Positions 4,868-5,397 of a stretch of DNA of 5,397 nucleotides are shown one piece after another. The notes under the pieces are model-generated. The model did no database searches, had not been told where the DNA came from, and worked only from the letters and a program-made list of their open reading frames with translations. The position numbers and the translations under genes are program-made. Position 1 is the stretch's first letter. Every line of letters starts with the position of its first letter. Origin of the DNA: CAYHIN01 sp964356705 (GTDB lineage Bacteria; Patescibacteriota; Microgenomatia; CAZETR01; Amesbacteraceae); NCBI GenBank assembly GCA_964356705.1, contig CAYHIN010000046.1:1-5397 (forward strand), written 5' to 3'.

Positions 4868-4885
4868 GAAACATCGGCTCGGACT
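4868..4885 (-). repeat. 18-bp repeat fragment, right copy
   Basis: Exact reverse complement of 3257-3274. In the recombinase gene this fragment precedes the 107-bp segment in reading direction; here it follows the inverted copy by 76 bases, so the order is permuted. Confidence 0.7.
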
Positions 4886-4898
4886 CGGTTTTGTCTCC

Positions 4899-4921
4899 CA
4901 AAAAGAAAACGCAAAAATTTT
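4899..4921 (-). repeat. Outer arm of perfect 23-bp inverted repeat
   Basis: Exact reverse complement of 4650-4672; together the arms enclose a 272-base unit. No target-site duplication is evident directly outside the arms (CTCTT on the left, CAAGG on the right). Confidence 0.85.
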
Positions 4922-4929
4922 CAAGGTAC

Positions 4930-4938
4930 TTATCCACA
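4930..4938 (+). promoter_or_regulatory. Consensus DnaA box
   Basis: TTATCCACA, identical to the canonical high-affinity DnaA box. Only one exact copy was noticed in the window. It touches the possible -10 of the recombinase gene. A single 9-mer can arise by chance. Confidence 0.35.
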
Positions 4939-4965
4939 TTACTACCCAATAATACCCGGGGTCAA
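4938..4965 (-). promoter_or_regulatory. Candidate promoter of the recombinase gene
   Basis: Minus strand TTGACC (4960-4965), a 16-base spacer and AGTAAT (4938-4943). The -35 matches 5 of 6 and the -10 4 of 6 consensus positions. A transcript from here would have a leader of about 300 bases containing both 23-bp arms and the inverted copy of the gene's own 3' end. Confidence 0.3.
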
Positions 4966-4983
4966 TAATTTTTGACTAGGCTG

Positions 4984-5012
4984 TTGGAATTGAGAGCAAT
5001 TTCGGATATAAT
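4984..5012 (+). promoter_or_regulatory. Promoter of the right-hand gene
   Basis: TTGGAA (4984-4989), a 17-base spacer and a perfect TATAAT (5007-5012). This is the most consensus-like promoter in the window. The start point would fall at about 5018-5020, on the first ATG of the gene, implying a leaderless transcript or use of the second ATG at 5027 with a very short leader. Confidence 0.65.
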
Positions 5013-5017
5013 TGGCG

Positions 5018-5397
5018 ATGACTTTTATGGACAAGAAAAACTTCGTCAAATCGACATCATTGCAAGGTTGGGGCAAACTGACCGAACAATACTTTCATCG
5101 CAAATTAAGGATAGAGGATCGAAAAGATCGGGAACATATTTATGGTTTGTTGAAACAGCTTGGACTCCCCTACGAGGAATTCGTGGCGTTTCAGATTGCC
5201 GCTAAAATTGAAAAAGAGGATTTTTTTGCAGCAGTTGGTAAATTGGGAGTGCCATATTGGATTAGTGCGACTCCGAAAGTTGGCGTGGAGGGATACAATC
5301 GTTTATCTAAATTGGGAATTGGGTCCGCTGAAGAGGGTTGGGAGTTTATCCAAAACCTACCCAACTTGAGTGCCTATAAAATAATCGCCATGATCTA
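5018..5397 (+). CDS. Uncharacterised protein, N-terminal 126 residues (runs off the window)
   Basis: An uninterrupted frame from ATG 5018 to the window end: MTFMDKKNFVKSTSLQGWGK, later YGLLKQLGLPYEEFVAFQIA, then KLGVPYWISATPK and SAEEGWEFIQNLPNL. Codon use and composition look like a real soluble cytosolic protein with many Lys and Glu residues and no signal peptide or membrane segment. I do not recognise the family with confidence. The LGVPYWISATPK segment, with its alternating hydrophobic residues and Lys, could be a strand of an ATP-binding fold, but that is speculation. Start choice: ATG 5018 is 5 bases after a perfect -10 and has no ribosome site; ATG 5027 is the alternative and removes three residues. 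The gene is divergent from the recombinase and separated from it by the repeat-rich region. Confidence 0.8.
   Translation, partial: MTFMDKKNFVKSTSLQGWGKLTEQYFHRKLRIEDRKDREHIYGLLKQLGLPYEEFVAFQIAAKIEKEDFFAAVGKLGVPYWISATPKVGVEGYNRLSKLGIGSAEEGWEFIQNLPNLSAYKIIAMI

Larger units (their letters stand above)
3137..4921. mobile_element. Integrated recombinase-bearing element at tRNA-Gly (limits approximate)
   Basis: The left limit is well placed: the recombinase frame passes from family-typical sequence into the antisense of an intact tRNA-Gly, as at an attL junction. The right limit is a guess. It is set at the outer arm of the 23-bp inverted repeat, since the next gene has its own promoter from 4984. 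No cargo gene other than the recombinase lies inside these limits. The element could instead continue past the window, with the gene at 5018 as cargo. No second copy of the tRNA 3' end longer than CCCGCT was found here, so an attR is not demonstrated. Confidence 0.45.
4635..5017. other. Gene-free region between recombinase and the right-hand gene
   Basis: 383 bases with no convincing gene. It holds, in order, the recombinase leader with the inner arm of a 23-bp inverted repeat, the inverted copy of the recombinase 3' end (4685-4791), a GC-rich stretch with CGCTTCGCTCGC (4850-4861), the 18-bp fragment, the outer 23-bp arm, a DnaA box, a possible recombinase promoter, a short direct repeat CAATAAT (4947-4953 and 4963-4969) around ACCCGGGGT, and the promoter of the next gene. 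Open frames here on both strands have the odd arginine- and proline-rich composition of GC-rich repeats and are not called. Confidence 0.7.

Noticed and set aside
4635..4949. N-terminal extension of the recombinase by 105 codons
   Set aside because: The extension is translated repeat DNA; serine recombinases begin at the MKYIAYCRKS segment, so the start is placed at 4634.
4938..4960. Possible attR: TACTACC and nearby bases resembling antisense tRNA-Gly
   Set aside because: Only 7 contiguous bases match and alignment of the rest needs gaps, so it is not distinguishable from chance.
4633..4968. Overlapping open frames on both strands in the repeat region
   Set aside because: They are GC-rich repeat translations rich in Arg, Pro and Ser, with no domain and no promoter or ribosome site; only the recombinase-frame relic at 4685-4832 has family similarity.
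4972..5369. Two overlapping plus-strand frames of 77 and 69 codons
   Set aside because: They are out-of-frame shadows of the gene starting at 5018, which is open to the window end and has a fitting promoter.
1..5397. CRISPR array, toxin-antitoxin pair or retroelement
   Set aside because: No regularly spaced repeats, no paired small toxin-like genes and no reverse transcriptase motif were found on either strand.

Overview
The window looks like part of a chromosome from a small-genome bacterium, most likely of the Candidate Phyla Radiation (Patescibacteria). This is an inference. It rests on a PolX-type DNA polymerase N-terminus of the kind common in those genomes, a small membrane-anchored double-LysM protein, short intergenic gaps, start codons that mostly lack Shine-Dalgarno sequences, two tRNA genes without an encoded CCA end, and a large serine recombinase ending at a tRNA. 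No single gene proves the assignment.

Left part (1-1105, minus strand): a compact three-gene run in the order DNA-glycosylase-like protein, Nudix hydrolase, DNA polymerase X (5' end only). The gaps are 8 and 4 bases. A base remover, a nucleotide-pool hydrolase and a gap-filling polymerase together suggest a base-excision-repair or pool-cleaning operon. It shares a very short divergent promoter region, with one ATTATAAT serving both directions, with a class I SAM-dependent methyltransferase at 1133-1810.

Middle part (1807-3142): running leftwards from a tRNA-Asp(GTC) promoter are the tRNA, an unrecognised 87-codon ORF starting three bases after the tRNA, and a badly damaged alpha/beta hydrolase of the RBBP9/YdeN type. 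The hydrolase has an internal deletion and no C-terminal part. Running rightwards are a two-LysM membrane protein, a perfect 26-base palindrome and tRNA-Gly(CCC).

Right part (3072-4934): a large serine recombinase gene on the minus strand whose last 21 codons and stop codon are the antisense strand of tRNA-Gly. This marks an integrated element abutting or entering the tRNA. The 3' end of the recombinase gene (3137-3243) is present again, inverted and 94% identical, upstream of its start (4685-4791). The substitutions fall mostly at synonymous third positions, so the second copy derives from coding DNA of a related recombinase. The upstream region also carries a perfect 23-bp inverted repeat, an 18-bp fragment of the recombinase 3' end in permuted order, and a consensus DnaA box.

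Right edge (4984-5397): a good TTGGAA-17-TATAAT promoter leads almost directly into an uncharacterised gene that runs off the window.

The most interesting points are the recombinase/tRNA-Gly junction with its nested inverted repeats, the small repair operon, the repeated placement of TATAAT 5-11 bases before start codons (leaderless transcription), and the decayed hydrolase.
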